Assembly: GCA_024704765.1 (NCBI GenBank)
Contig: JAKMXF010000199.1
Location: 248,001-312,000, forward strand
Length of the DNA: 64,000 bases
Origin: Oopsacas minuta
Lineage: Eukaryota; Porifera; Hexactinellida; Lyssacinosida; Leucopsacidae
Direction: 5' to 3'
Below are positions 47,313 through 59,640 of this stretch, in pieces (position 1 is the stretch's first letter; every line of letters starts with the position of its first letter). The notes under the pieces were generated by a model, which was not told where the DNA came from, did no database searches, and saw only the letters and a program-made list of their open reading frames with translations. Position numbers and translations under genes: made by a program.

Positions 47313-47901
47313 CATGTTTCAAAATAAAGAGGAATACAAAAGGTTAAATTCAATATTATAATCTACAGCAAAGACAAAGAACCTACACGAATGAGTGAAT
47401 ATACCCTTCAGTGAATTATAATAAATAAAAATGAACGGATTTTAGCATATTCTAAGTGTTCCTTTACAAGTTAGAGATCGTTATCTGCCATGCGTGTTGG
47501 AACAACTGATAACATCATAAAAACACTGAATTATAATGGACTGTTGATGAATTATATTGTTCATCATGCGAATTATTTGCATCTGTATAGTTTTTAACAT
47601 TTTTAGATGGATTGTGTACAATTTTTCTTGCCTGTTAATGTAGTATGGCTGTTTCATGGTTGAAAAAGTAACAATTGATTTTTCTATCTGAGTGATAAAA
47701 AGCAAATCAATAGGGTGGATCATCTCCAAGTGGACAGATATAAGCAATCTCTATAAATATAAACTATGTACTTCGATATCAGAAATACACCTGCATATTA
47801 TTTCAAACATATATTTTTCACAATTGTCGCAATTTTCATGGCTACTCCCGTATTTAGACCTGTAATGATGCCTACATCTTTCGTTCGTCGATGAGATTAG
47901 A

Positions 47902-48774
47902 TTGAAGGAATTATTCTTAAAGATAACCATCAATCGTGACAATTGTATCTATTGGTTGAGGGTTCACGGATTATTAGCAAGAGGTAGGAGATGTAAATGC
48001 GGGGCAAACATGTCGGAAGGCGTACTTTCTAAGGTGCAGGAAGAGAGAAGTTGGAGATGTCCTGAAAAGGATTGCAGAAATTTGCATCCTACGAGTAGGA
48101 TCATTCTTTGAGGGATCCAATATTCCTCTTACTCAGTTGGTGGAATTTCTGTATTTTTGGGCAGAAGGACTACAAAGTACACATATCTTAACCCTAAATC
48201 TTAAGTGGTTTCCAAACACCATCACGGATTGGAAAAATTTGTTGAGGGACATCTGTGTGGAGAAGTACGTCTCTAATACCGAACCAATCGGGAGGGCATG
48301 GGCACATCGTTGAGATCGATGAAAGCAAATTTGGGAAAAGAAAGTACCATCGAGGAAGGCAACTATCAGGAAAATGGGTGTTTGGTGGGATTGATAGAGT
48401 GACCAAAGGAGCTTTGCGGTCACAGTTGAAGATAGATCAGCTTCTACATTGATTCTCATTATAGAACAATATATCAAACCCAGTACTATTATTCTATGCA
48501 ATGAATGGGCTTCATACAATCTTATTCCACCAGCTATGTTCATCCATTTGACTGTTTATCACAGTATCAGTTTGTGGTCCCTGGAACAGAGATTCATACA
48601 CAAACAATAGAAAGCACTTGGGGTCAAGCCAAGAAAAGGATGAGAAGTTCCATAACCATCAACCCCGAGCTCCTGGATACATACCTCGCTGAATATTGCT
48701 GGAGAGAGAAATATGGTGACAATCCATTTCACAACTTGCTAATAGAAAGAAGAAACCAATATACTGTTACTTAG
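47902..48774 (+). pseudogene. Merlin/IS1595-type transposase, frameshifted
   Basis: Collinear pieces: HGLLARGRRCKCGANMSEGV and WRCPEKDCRN (Cys-rich N-terminal finger), then in other frames FFEGSNIPLTQLVEFLYFWA, then GHIVEIDESKFGKRKYHRGR (first catalytic Asp), WVFGGIDRVTKGA, ILCNEWASYN, and HTQTIESTWGQAKKRMR (Glu). Frameshifts lie near 48100, 48290 and 48415. In the second catalytic block, usually xDxWxxY, the Asp position is Asn (CNEW). Not functional. Confidence 0.75.
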
Positions 48775-49160
48775 ATACAATTTTTGCATGCTAATTACTA
48801 GTTTTTGATAGTTGCTAGATATTTACATGTGAATCAAAATAATTCTAGATGTTCAAACATTGCAACCAGCCATGAGCTCAAACCATTTAAAAGTAGTTTA
48901 TTTGACAATATTATACAGTTATTATTTGATATTGTTCCAAATTTGTTCCGTTCATAGCGAGTAGAATCCCATTGTTTGCTATATATCACACAATAGAGAT
49001 CCTTTTGTTGCGTAAAAATGGCAACAAGTGTTGGTGAAATGACAGGCGAAATTCTGTTTGAAGTTTGCATGTATTTGTTGGTAAAATGCAACATTCCCAA
49101 ATATACTCAATTAAATACCTATATTTCCATTCTATAATTATAATTATTAAATAATATAGA

Positions 49161-49521
49161 AATATTGCAGATTGTATGTTTACTAAATATGTCTATTTAC
49201 TTGGAGATTTAAGAGATTGATTAATACGTAACACAAATTACTCAGACATTGGAATGCTAATTAGGTATGTTGTAGTATTGTATGTACACTACTATGCTAT
49301 TTGCAACACTATTATTGTAATATATTTGGCTCAATGAAGTTGCAATTTTCCCCATAGACTTTGGCTTATAAGCTAGAATTGCTGTAACTTTTTTTGTTTA
49401 TTGACCGATTTTAGAAATCTCTAACTCAATCTTCATCTCTCAACATGCTCTATAACGGCACATATAGCGATTTATACCATCTTGCAAAAGGTTGGGGAGT
49501 GTAACATTCTATAATTGCACC
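49161..49521. repeat. Right 360 bp inverted repeat of Merlin-like element
   Basis: Inverse partner of 46145-46504. Confidence 0.9.
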
Positions 49522-49587
49522 TTAAATATTGATACTTTTAACTAATAATTGGTGAATCGATTTTCTCAACTATGTAACTATGAATCC

Positions 49588-51424
49588 CGGAAATTTCGTC
49601 CCCGGATTTTCCCTCCCCAGGTGATTCAGTGTCCCTTGTTATTCAGGTTTTATTCATGCATCTAGAGGATAAATATGGTTTAATTAATTATTGAAATGGG
49701 TATGTGAGGAATAATACAATAGTTAAAACTCAAAATTGTATGCGATTCCCCTAAGATATGTTGTTATATCCCTGTTCTCATAATCTCCAACAAGTAACTG
49801 TATACGTTCATCTCGTTCAATGGACTTTTGCTGCGTACTATTGTATCACCAGACTCCCACTTTATCAGTTTGGCCTCCTGTAGTGACTGTTCTCGTTGCA
49901 AAGATTTGAACAGCTTTGACACACTAGGGTGGGAACAACCAACATTAGAATTAAATGCATTGTGCCACCCCTCAACTATGTTATTAGTTCGTGGTAGTTG
50001 TTGACGTACCCTTTCGTACATGTTCCAGATTCTGATAGGAAAGGGCGGGATCCTTCTACTGTTATTAGTAAGTCTTTTACCATTATAGTTATCTTCAAAA
50101 TTTGTAGCAACTCCTAGAGCAGATTCTGGAAAATCTGCCATCAGAATATCGAAACAGTCCATCACATCTTGTTCTGGCACAAAAGCAAGGCTGGGAAGCA
50201 TCTTTAATTTCAGGAGGAATTCTCTATTTACTTGATAGATTGTTGTTAACCCCTCTAATTGTATTTTTCTATATACATTTTGGGAGAGATGAAAGAAGCA
50301 CCCCGAAATTACAGCAAGAAATTTGTCCTCAAATACATTAATTACTGCTTTTTCGAAATCGATCATTATCGTGGAAGGGTCTAATTGTGTTTGTATTTCG
50401 AGGAGTTTAGAGAGAAGTCTGTTGTAAGTAGAACCAGATTTATCAGGTAGTAATGCATATACGCAAGGGTAGAAGAATCCATCTCTCTCTGCATGAATGG
50501 TATACTGAAAGAAATATTCTGGTACTACCTTGAAAGTTCCATCAGCACACCAAGTTTCAGATTCTTAAATTAGAGCGAAAATTTTGGGGTTAGCAAATAT
50601 AATCATCCGATTGACGTCGCCAAAGCCAGAATCGAAAAGTAAAATGGCTCCCCTTTAACCGTCACTTTGTATTTTCCGCAATGATTATTTCAGCAGCACA
50701 GGTAGGATTCCCACAGTTTTCTTCAGATTTGCTTTTGTGTATACGGATGACTTTCTTCACAGATTCCAATTTAGGGAGTTGTGCAATACTTGAATATCCC
50801 ATTCGCTCGATACTATGTGAGAGAATGACCCTTGTACTTTCTTCAGATTTATTAAACGTTCTTTTACTAAATTATAACCTCAAAGCATTTCGATTCGATA
50901 GGGTTAGATCCATGTGTATGACTAGAATAAATGTCGTTTATCTGTGTCAGTTTGATAATTTCATCTCCTTTAGTGTGCATACGAGCTTTACACGTCCCCC
51001 GATTTTCACATACCCACTGTTGTACGTCCAATGACGACTTTGTCAATGTATACACGAACCCTTGGAACGTAGCTTTATCTTTCCCCCTTATAGTTTTAAC
51101 CAATTCAATTTTGAGAGCAGCGGTCATACAATGTGAAGTTTATGACAAGTGAATAATTCATGGACTATGATTGATCTTATTCTTAATATATGTATCCTTA
51201 TATACTACGTGGAGTATTCACGGATTGTTTATTTTTGCCAGACAGTGGTCAGGAAGTATACCTTTCACACCTACGATATGACTAGTGTAAATTATATACA
51301 TCTATTGTATCTGCAAGACTAGTTTGGTTTCACTAAGGATACAGGAATTTAGTGTATCTAACTTGTGGGATATCCTGGGGACGAAATTCCCTGGGGACGA
51401 AATTTCTTGGGGACGAAATTTCCG
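49588..51424 (-). mobile_element. FLYWCH/MULE-type element
   Basis: Left CGGAAATTTCGTCCCC (49588-49603) is exactly inverse to GGGGACGAAATTTCCG (51409-51424). The right side has three tandem units of TGGGGACGAAATT(T/C)C at 51375-51424. A degenerate direct copy of the left end (CCCGAAACTTGTCGTCCTCGG) lies at 51714. Flanking duplications are not clear. It holds a Mutator-like transposase relic. Confidence 0.65.
49764..51127 (-). pseudogene. Mutator-like transposase with FLYWCH finger
   Basis: Minus-strand order: FLYWCH domain at 51127-50867 (FQGFVYTLTKSSLDVQQWVC, then NRGTCKARMHTKGDEI, then SSHTHG); STRVILSHSIERMGYSSIAQ and LPKLESVKKVIR; then FDSGFGDVNRMIIFANPKIF; ESETWCADGTFKVVPEYFFQ (first Asp); PSTIMIDFEKAVINVF (second Asp); VISGCFFHLSQNVYRKIQ; and NNIVEGWHNAFNSNVGC (Glu). 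A TAA near 50565, a TGA near 50668 and a frame change break it. The C-terminal 200 codons (50366-49764) are intact. Confidence 0.8.
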
Positions 51425-51876
51425 TTTACCGTAACCATAGTATCATCTAATCAATCTGAAATAGTATACCCATCTAGTAGCATAAGAAATTTATCTTTAC
51501 TATAATCATGTCATTCATGCGTAAATATCATATTATGGTAACACATTTGACAGGTTCTATTAATCAACGATACTGGATGTTCATTATTTGGTTCCTTGAT
51601 AATACACGTAGTATAATTAAATCATACTCACTCGAGATTTATTACACACAAAAGTGTATTCATACACGCTGAAATACACGCTATGGCAATTTTATTGGAC
51701 TTAGTTATGACCCCCGAAACTTGTCGTCCTCGGATTTCATGTACTTTTTTTTGAAGTTCCTTCTGATCTTCCAATGCATTTAAACAATAATGCAACTTTT
51801 TGGGTTGAACTTTATATTAACCCGTCTACTTTAGTTTTTTTTAATTATTTACATCATCACTTTTATTCGAGATTTT
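51425..51876 (+). promoter_or_regulatory. Presumed MDC1 upstream region
   Basis: About 450 bp between the MULE terminus and the MDC1 start codon. It must include the promoter unless an untranslated exon lies further left. It contains the stray MULE-end copy at 51714. No promoter element is recognised. Confidence 0.35.
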
Positions 51877-52949
51877 ATGGACAGTAATAGCTCAACTCTC
51901 ACTCTGCTTGTAGATTCTCCTATTCTCAAAATCGATTCATTGTTTCCTGTTCCAGTGGCCCAGGTGCTATTTTGCGGGAATTCTCTCCTTAAGTCAAGGA
52001 TATATAACGTTTTTCCTGGTGAAAACATTATAGGTCGTGATCGTTCCTCACATATTTTCTTACCATCTCTCCATTTATCTCGATTTCATGCTTCACTCTA
52101 TTTTCAATCTGGTTTCGGATTTTTATCAGATTGTAACTCCCACAATGGTACTTATAGAACAAATCTCCGCCTTACTCCGCGATTTCAATATGAATTATTC
52201 GATGGGACAGAATTTAAACTGGGAGACTTGTTGTTCATTTATCGATATCCTATACCTGATGGGAGTTTTAGTAATGTTTCGGAAACATCTTATTCAACTC
52301 AACAATCTCTCAATACCCCTTCTCTCACATTAATTCCTCGGGTTACGCATGATAGTAGCAATGGTTCGCTTCACGATTTGGAACAAAAAAGTAAGGATAA
52401 TAATGAAAATACTCTTCTCACTCTGAATACTGAAAAATCTATCGATATATATGATTCGCAAACCAATAATTCTCATATCTTTTCTATTCCCAAACTACTA
52501 GATCAGGATATTTGTGTACCAAGTAATCTTAAGCACTCCTTCCAAAAGATATTTAAGGATTCAAATTTCATAACTGAAACAGATCAAGTCGTTGCTGCTG
52601 ATAAACAATATGAATGCTCGTCTCTTAATGATGAGTATGTCAATAGTCATTCAAAGATACAAACCACGCATGATATTTTATCATTACAATATGATTTATC
52701 TTCTATGGATGATGTATTACCCGTGAATAGTGGTGTTGAACCGCCTTTTATTATTTTCACGTACATTATCGCAGATACTTATTCCAAATGTGTTGCTGAC
52801 CTCGGTGGCGTGATTACTGATGATGTCTACAAAGCAACACACCTTATTACTGACAGAGTCCGCCGAACAATTAAGTTTTTGTCCTGCCTTACTCGTGGGT
52901 GTGAGATAGTCTCTATTAATTGGCTACTTAAATCCAAAGATGCAGGGAA
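51877..52949 (+). CDS. MDC1: MDC1-like checkpoint mediator, exon 1 (FHA domain and first BRCT)
   Basis: Encodes residues 1-357 plus two bases of the next codon. MDC1 binds phosphorylated H2AX at DNA double-strand breaks and recruits repair factors in the nucleus. Residues about 30-125 are an FHA domain with IIGRDRSS (R54), LHLSRFHASL (68-71) and CNSHNGTY (N90). Residues about 130-285 are a short Ser/Asn-rich linker. Residues 290-357 are BRCT1: PPFIIFTYIIADT, DLGGVITDD, THLITDRVRRTIKFLSCLTR and SINWLLKSKDAGK. TDRVRRTIKF keeps the Thr/Arg/Lys pattern that in vertebrate MDC1 contacts phospho-H2AX. A GTAAGT donor starts at 52950. I see no TQxF (RNF8-binding) or SDTD-type (NBS1-binding) motif. The ATG is the first in frame. 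Confidence 0.88.
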
Positions 52950-55900
52950 GTAAGTTATGTACTATTCTGGTCTAAAAGTTAGTAATCTTCTAATTGCTTT
53001 AGTAGTTGTTTGACCATATTCTGGTTTTTTTCTTGGCAGGTATATATACATTTAAGCTCTGTAAAACATGCCTTGGGGAAGGCCAAATTTTTGCTGGACG
53101 TATCACTGCCTTTCTTACTGCCATTTGTTCTCGAAATCTCGTTTTTGTTAATTCTAATGAATACACATATGTGACTCGCAACCATGCGTGCTACAAGTTC
53201 ATCTTTGTCGTGTCTCAATGTACAAGACGAATTTACCTAATTAATGAATGGAGATAGATTCCAAATTTTTGAACCTGTGTTCCTTGTTTCTGTTAAATCA
53301 AAATTCACAAACACTTCAAAGTGATACAAAAATTGTAAGTACTTGGGAAATATTTCTAATTATTTAATTTCCCTCATATTTGATAAAGAACCTCAATATA
53401 ATGGCGATTACAATAGTGAGATGAGGCAACTGCCTGCTCTGTCATAATGCTAGTTATGCCCTAGTATATGACTCGTAATGAATTAGTTATCAGATAGAAA
53501 TTCGTTCTAGTTTATGTGTTATTTTTCCAATCAATTTATTGCCTCAATTGAGAATCGTTAATATTTACAACTTTTACATTCAATGAAAACATTATCAGCT
53601 TGTTGGTTAAACAATTAACACGACTCAATAATAAGCCAATATACTGGTACATAGGCTACTTATTGCTTCAAATTGCGAAATTGGAACTATAGATGATTTA
53701 TTGGCATTCAAATTAGCCTGTTTAAGAGCCCAATATCTTATAGGACAGGATTTTCTCAATTGATAAACCCTGAAATCTGATAAATCAAAACAATTTACAC
53801 GTAGCCCAGATACTGTATTTGATATCACTTAGATAATAGAAAATCGAGCTAGATTAATCACATTCCATATACCTGCTGAGCTCTTACCTAGTTCTCAATC
53901 TAGAGTCACTATTTCCCAATACATTTAGCATGAGATAGAATATGTGGTCACCTTTTATTAGAGATGGGTGAAGATTTACCTTGGAAATTTAAATTTCATC
54001 TAAGTTGGGCCATTTGGCATACACATGCCAAATCATAACTTTTACCAATTCTTCAATCAACTTGAACAAATCCACAAAAGATCTTTCGAGATCTAGTATA
54101 TAAGATATATATGTCTTCTCTCTGCTGTTCACACCTTTAGAGATAAAGACACCAAATTTAACCTTATATTTGAAAAATTCCTGTATATTCTTTCACATCT
54201 TTTCGCATCTCTGTATTTAGCCCAATCAGTTAGTTGTTTACAAATAGGCATAAATGCATAAAATTCATACTGGTGAAGTGTATGTGGTTTAATTAGCCCT
54301 GTAATTTCATTCCATTGATGTAGAATGCAATTCTATCTTTCAATGCATTCTATCATAAAGATTAGCTTCCACTGTTGAATAGAGGTAAACATTGACGTAT
54401 AATTCGATTTTGACATTTTTAATGCCTAACAACTTTAGTAAAATTCAATTTATCTTTCTTTGCTATAATGGATATTTAGTAAAATAATATATAGTTAAAT
54501 AATCCACCAAAATTCACTATGTAAATTTCACAGAGATTTGAGATTTCCTTCAAATCTTTAACAGCTCTTTTCAGAAATACTTTACTAAAATTTGGGAGAT
54601 TTTACCAGTGTATCTATTCAAAGTTTCTGCCATTACTTTCCAGGACATCTTCCTTTACTAGGAATTTGGGTATTATCATCGGCTCCTAAACATTTCGCAA
54701 TTTACTGAGCCTAATGCCCCTGGTCCAGTGATCAATTAAATGTATTCAGCCGATCCCGAAAGTCTATTTTTTCGCATACAGTCTGTCCGGAAGAAGCCAT
54801 TATTAACAAATCCAATCCTAAATCCGTATTCTATTCACTTCAGTCCGCATTTTGTGGAAATAGGATAAATTTCAAATATTTTCTGGGTAGTTAAGCAAGG
54901 TGTTTAATTTGGCAGTTAGTAAATTATAGGCTTCTCTATGCTAGGCAACAGCATCATCATTGTAATTATATAGGTTATCGATATTGACAAAGCCATGGGA
55001 CCCTTAGAGCCATTAAGATAATTTTTAAACAATTTCGCTAAAAGTGCAACAAATACATATTTTCGTTTCTTACAAAATATCTTTAATAACCCATGATTTT
55101 TACGTATTTTAGTACAATGTTCATTTTTAACCAATATTTGTTTTAATCTAATAATCGACCCAAAGATGCACTGTAGAATACCAAAAGAAAGTTAGACGGT
55201 TGGGTTATTATCATTCACCATTGTCAAACTCAATAATATATATTATTCTTAGAATGTATGTTGTAATCATACAAAAAGTACCCAAAATTAGAACACCTAT
55301 TTTATGATCTCATTTGATTATCCCATCATAATTTGAATAGCCGGCTAAACCAACGTGTCTTATGTGTATCTGAAGACATGATAAAGCGTTTTACTTCTCC
55401 CTATTTGCTTACTAACATCTACAAACTTTCCTAAGGCGAGAATTATTTAGCTCTGAAACAATCCCAACAACCAAAAGTTAACATGGAATTTCATATAAAT
55501 TCTACTTTCCGGATCGAAGCGGGTCCTGCAAGTTTTATAAATGGGATTATATAACTTTAGAAGTACACCACGTGAATTTCTGTCTGGTCAAATGTGGACT
55601 TTCTCCCTTCCAGATTAATGTAAAATCTTTGGTATTTTTGAGTTGGTAACAATTCCAAAATTGAAAATTTCGATAGTTCCATTGTAATAAGCATTTTCTG
55701 ACTAGTTATCGAATTATTAGATTCCTATTATAATCAGAACTATGATACTGGGAATAACTTTTTCCTAACCCAAGTTATATCTTAAAAATGCGAAATTTGA
55801 TCGAGCTTTGACAATTAAATGATTCACTTTTGGGCTCTTATTCGACTCGATACTAGGCATGAATATTCTGCTTACATTACGAACAATAATATAAAAGAAA

Positions 55901-57374
55901 TTTTATCAGACAATGAATTTCACCTTAATACGTACCCTAAACACTGAATTTGGTTGTGATCAATATCATCATTTATAATTTTAGGATATATATTCTTGCA
56001 CTTCGTAAAAATCAATATGTTTCAATGACATAACCTGTTCACTGATCATACTTTCCTGTGCCATGGATTCTTTTAATCTTTTAAATTTGGTACACTATCT
56101 TAATATTCTCGATAATATCGAATTGGTACATTTGGCTCGAAAATATGTATAATTTATAGAAAATTCTCAGCACAAGACTCGTCATCCAACTATCCCCAGT
56201 TAGGCATGTCGTCATCTGTTTGGTTAATAGGGCAATATGTAGTTAAATCTTCTCTGCTAACGAGGAGTAGTGCGTCTTCGGTCCCAGAATTAATATCAAG
56301 TGAAAGATATTTATACCTAAAAATATACATTTTTCGTATTTATAATTTGAGTTAATTAGTACCATGAATGGAGATTTTTGGCCAATATCTACTTATTCCT
56401 CGATTGTCTCGAGTTTTATTCATATCAGTCTGGCTATGCATTTGTTAGACAGATGTTTCTAATTGCTGATTATATGAATTTTGTTCACTATTCTTGCTGA
56501 AACGCAGAGCTTTCCTTCGGGTTAGTGCCAACGTTAGTCCTGGATGTATCCGGAGGTCTGACTGTTACTATATTTTGAATCGATTGATGGTATTTTTATC
56601 GTATTATTTATATTTGTTATTATAATCGCTTATTTGGTGGATTATTTCACTACTCTTAAAGTACTCAAGAACTTTTGCTTCGGATTAGTGTAAGTATCCC
56701 AGATGTTATTAGGATGTCTTACTACCTGATGTTTGTTTGTCAATATCTGGACAAACGTATCTCCAAAATTCAGACAAATGCTTTGGGTATTTCGAGACCA
56801 AAGTGCTTATTACGTAGTCATATGACATTTTTCCTACCCGAACAAGGTTTTGATAACATGTATTAGGGGTGGTAAATCACTTCTGCAGCGCAGTGTAGGA
56901 ACGCAACGCCATTCAAAAAAGTTCTTCGCTTCCAACACTGCCTTCATACAATAATTCTTCCTTCTGTGTTTATGATTGTATTATCACTGTAATGTATTTG
57001 TATATTGAATACAGACTGTAATTCCATTGTTCCATCTACTCTATTAGGTATATAAAGGATGCAGTGTATATGCAAACAATGCATCCTTCAGTGTCATGCA
57101 CTAGTGCATATGCAAAAAATATAGTATTCATATTTCAATGGTGGTATTTTAAATTGTTCCGTTATTTAATCACACAAAGATCAAAAGACTATTACATCAA
57201 GTCGAATCACAAGCAGTATCTGGATGTTGCAAATTCATATTCGAATGCTATCTGAATACATCTGTTTATATGTTGATAGGTGTGATAAATTACACTTAAT
57301 TTTATTATATTGAGCTTGTTTTATTTTACCTTGTGAATATATTTATATATTTTCTCGAAATCTTAACATTCTAG
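52950..57374 (+). other. MDC1 intron (4.4 kb)
   Basis: GTAAGT at 52950 and TTCTAG ending at 57374. Mostly unrecognised AT-rich DNA. It holds a hAT-family end fragment (53385-53460, same repeat as 9612-9655 inverted) and a lone Tc1 terminus at 54776-54795. No other BRCT, FHA or linker coding segment is seen, but small in-frame exons cannot be excluded. Confidence 0.65.
54776..54795. repeat. Solo Tc1 terminus
   Basis: TACAGTCTGTCCGGAAGAAG resembles the terminus of the Tc1-like element at 31616. No partner end or transposase is nearby. Confidence 0.4.
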
Positions 57375-57813
57375 GTTTTTGGATACTAACCCATTTATTA
57401 TTGATGACAAATGTTCCGAAAAGAAGTTCAGATTTATTCTTAAAGATTCATGTATTTTAGCAAGAAGTAATAGATTGTTTGTTAATTATGTGTTTTACCT
57501 TACGCCTAACATTCTGCCTCAACACAGAGAGGTTGAGAAATTGATTTATTGCTCTGGTGGGAAAATATGTAATTCTCTGCAGGTTGCGAAACTCCCTATT
57601 ATTATCATCTCTTGCACGAAAGATATCCCACTAATTTCTAAATATTTTGGAAATTCTCTTCCTCCAAATATTCAATTATTCACATGCGAATTTATTCTTA
57701 GTGGTATCCTCAGACAATGTGCTGATTTTCATTCCTTTGGATTACTTAATGAGTTCAGAAATTTTATTTCCAAATCTAAATTTACGAGAAAACGACAGAA
57801 GATTAGTAACTAG
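57375..57813 (+). CDS. MDC1: MDC1-like checkpoint mediator, exon 2 (second BRCT)
   Basis: Starts after TTCTAG. The first base completes the Lys codon opened in exon 1, giving SKDAGKFLDTNPFI across the junction, parallel to the KAGFFLPPDEY linker of vertebrate MDC1. BRCT2 follows: NYVFYLTPNILPQHREVEKL, IYCSGGKICNSLQ, PIIIISCTKDIP, and CEFILSGILRQCADFHSF. A TAG at 57811-57813 ends the protein at 503 residues in all. Human MDC1 is about 2089, and the difference is almost wholly the missing repeat-rich middle. No AATAAA is obvious in the first 200 bp downstream. Confidence 0.88.
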
Positions 57814-58645
57814 ATTATACTTCAATTTATATTTCTTAATTTTTTTGTTGCTTCTTTATTACATACAAGTATACTCTTTGTCTTTGGAAGTTTTTTCAAC
57901 ATTTGTTCTTCCATTATATTTTTCTCTAATTGAATTTTATAAAGCTATTCATTCTTTAGTAACTTTCCTGTCTCCTTCCTATTAATTACGAGTTTTGCCG
58001 CTGCTCAACATGCATTGCCATGTGTTGATTGATTCTTTAAGTTGTTGAATTAGTAGATTCTAACTTGGCGTCTAACCATGCTGTTAGATATCTTTTCGAT
58101 TTGCGTGGATTTGGCCTCTTCCTTCAAATTATACTTTGAAATGAGATTCGCGAATAGTGAGTGTTGTCAACTCTATAGTACATAGAGTAAACTCTCGCGG
58201 TTGGGACTATTCGCGGATTATATTTTGTGTCTTGTTTAGTTATTCGCGACTCATTCCCCGCATCTATTCGCGGTTTCCCTTTCAAAAATCTCCAGTTTGT
58301 TTGGATAATATATGAGTATCCTGAATAATTTATACACTTTCAATTAGGATCAGATGTATCCAATCTTATCTTCCCTAATAACATTCGATATATCATCAGT
58401 CACTACCCAGAATTGTTGATATGGTTCGAGGATAAACATTGTTATTTAAACTTCGCCAGAGTTTTAGATTTGTTGAAGTGAATTGATTTGATTAGAGTTT
58501 GATGCGATTTGGAGAGGTATAATGGCCTTATACCGATTTGGCATCCACAGTTTGTTCCGGAGACCCAAGGTGGCGGTGGCGCTGACGCTGGATATGATGG
58601 AATTTGAAATGATTTGATTAGGATTTCATTGGGATATCAATACAT
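57814..58645. other. Downstream of MDC1
   Basis: No gene. A cluster of ATTCGCG/TCGCGG motifs (about 58145-58280) forms imperfect short repeats, partly inverted, of unknown origin. Confidence 0.45.
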
Positions 58646-58649
58646 TTTG

Positions 58650-59085
58650 CAGGGTTGGCTAGTTTAAACCATGGTTTAAACCGGGTAAAACTGGGTTAGA
58701 CCCTATTTTATGGTCATAACTGGTTATTTCACTGTACTAAACCTCATTTTATTGGGTGAACTACCTAAACTGTGTTTGAGGCTCTAATTTAGGATTTCCA
58801 GACAATAATTTGATTAAATTCTAATACAGTAAATATTCAGTCTTCATAATTAAATATCTGTAATCGTACAATTGACTTAAAACCAGACGTTATTTACTAA
58901 AAATTTTAGCATTCATTCCCCCAAAATATTTGTATTAAACAATATTAAAGTTGAGTTTCCAAAAGGAGGAATTATACTTCTATAGTTTGTAAAATCCGGG
59001 TTAAACTAGTAAGACCCGATTTAAACCGGGTTTACCCACTGGGCCGGGCTAAACTCATTTGACCCGGGTTAAACTCCCAACCCTG
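58650..59085. mobile_element. hAT-type MITE rich in TTTAAACC
   Basis: A 436 bp unit. The left end CAGGGTTGGCTAGTTTAAACC and the right end, inverse of CAGGGTTGGGAGTTTAACCC, are inverted. Flanks ACATTTTG and ATAATTTG agree at six of eight positions, as expected for an old 8 bp duplication. No coding capacity. Confidence 0.6.
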
Positions 59086-59556
59086 ATAATTTGGGAGGAT
59101 TGGATTAGGATTTGAGTATTTCTATAAATTTGAATGGTTTGATTTGATTGATTAAATCTTTGACTTTCAATAATTTCATTTTATTTTATTTTATTGAAAG
59201 CACACATCAATAGCATTCTATAAACCAAGGCAATGCTGTTGATTGATGGACTTGTACAAGGGATACGTCAAGTCAGTGCTTAGGAATTCTATTAATTGTG
59301 ATAAATTTAACTGGTCATTTTTGGCCCAAAATGTATTATTGATACCTGACATTACTCTCAGTAGGTAAGTAAGTAGGTAAATTTGATTTTAAGGGGATAG
59401 CCTGTTCACAGAATGTGGTCTACCACAGGGTCCTCTATTTTTACAAAACATACAAAACAGTGCTAGAAATGCAGTGCAATCTAGGTTGATGATATATACA
59501 ATTAGAAATATAATCCAAAAAATAAGAACAATAAAATCTAATAAGAGAACATTACT

Positions 59557-59640
59557 TAAAGGCATTCTTTAGGTAATTCAGGTAAATGGAATTGAAAATT
59601 CATTTTCAAATCCCTATACCTAAAGAATTCCTTTAAAGAT
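59557..59640. repeat. Hairpin at the end of a LINE remnant
   Basis: TTAAAGGCATTCTTTAGGTA pairs with TACCTAAAGAATTCCTTTAA around a loop of about 40 bases. It lies just 3' of the LINE coding relic and could be its 3' UTR stem. Confidence 0.5.

Larger units (their letters stand above)
46145..49521 (+). mobile_element. Merlin-like transposon with long inverted repeats
   Basis: A 3.4 kb unit bounded by 360 bp inverted repeats and containing a broken Merlin/IS1595-type transposase (47902-48774). Merlin elements normally have short repeats and 8-9 bp duplications. None is seen here (flanks AGCTCACCT and TAAATATTG). The unit may be a Merlin with long arms, or a foldback element into which a Merlin fell. 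Confidence 0.7.

Noticed and set aside
52037-52333. 98-codon plus-strand frame
   Set aside because: Alternative frame inside the FHA exon of MDC1.
53006-53257. Hydrophobic frame in the MDC1 intron
   Set aside because: No homology seen and no matching splice sites in frame with the flanking exons.
57647-57985. 112-codon hydrophobic frame after MDC1
   Set aside because: Overlaps the BRCT2 exon in another frame; composition explained by AT-rich sequence.
59395-59450. Possible GLPQGPLF-like reverse-transcriptase motif on the plus strand
   Set aside because: A few codons only, with a gap relative to the usual motif and on the opposite strand to the nearby LINE remnant.
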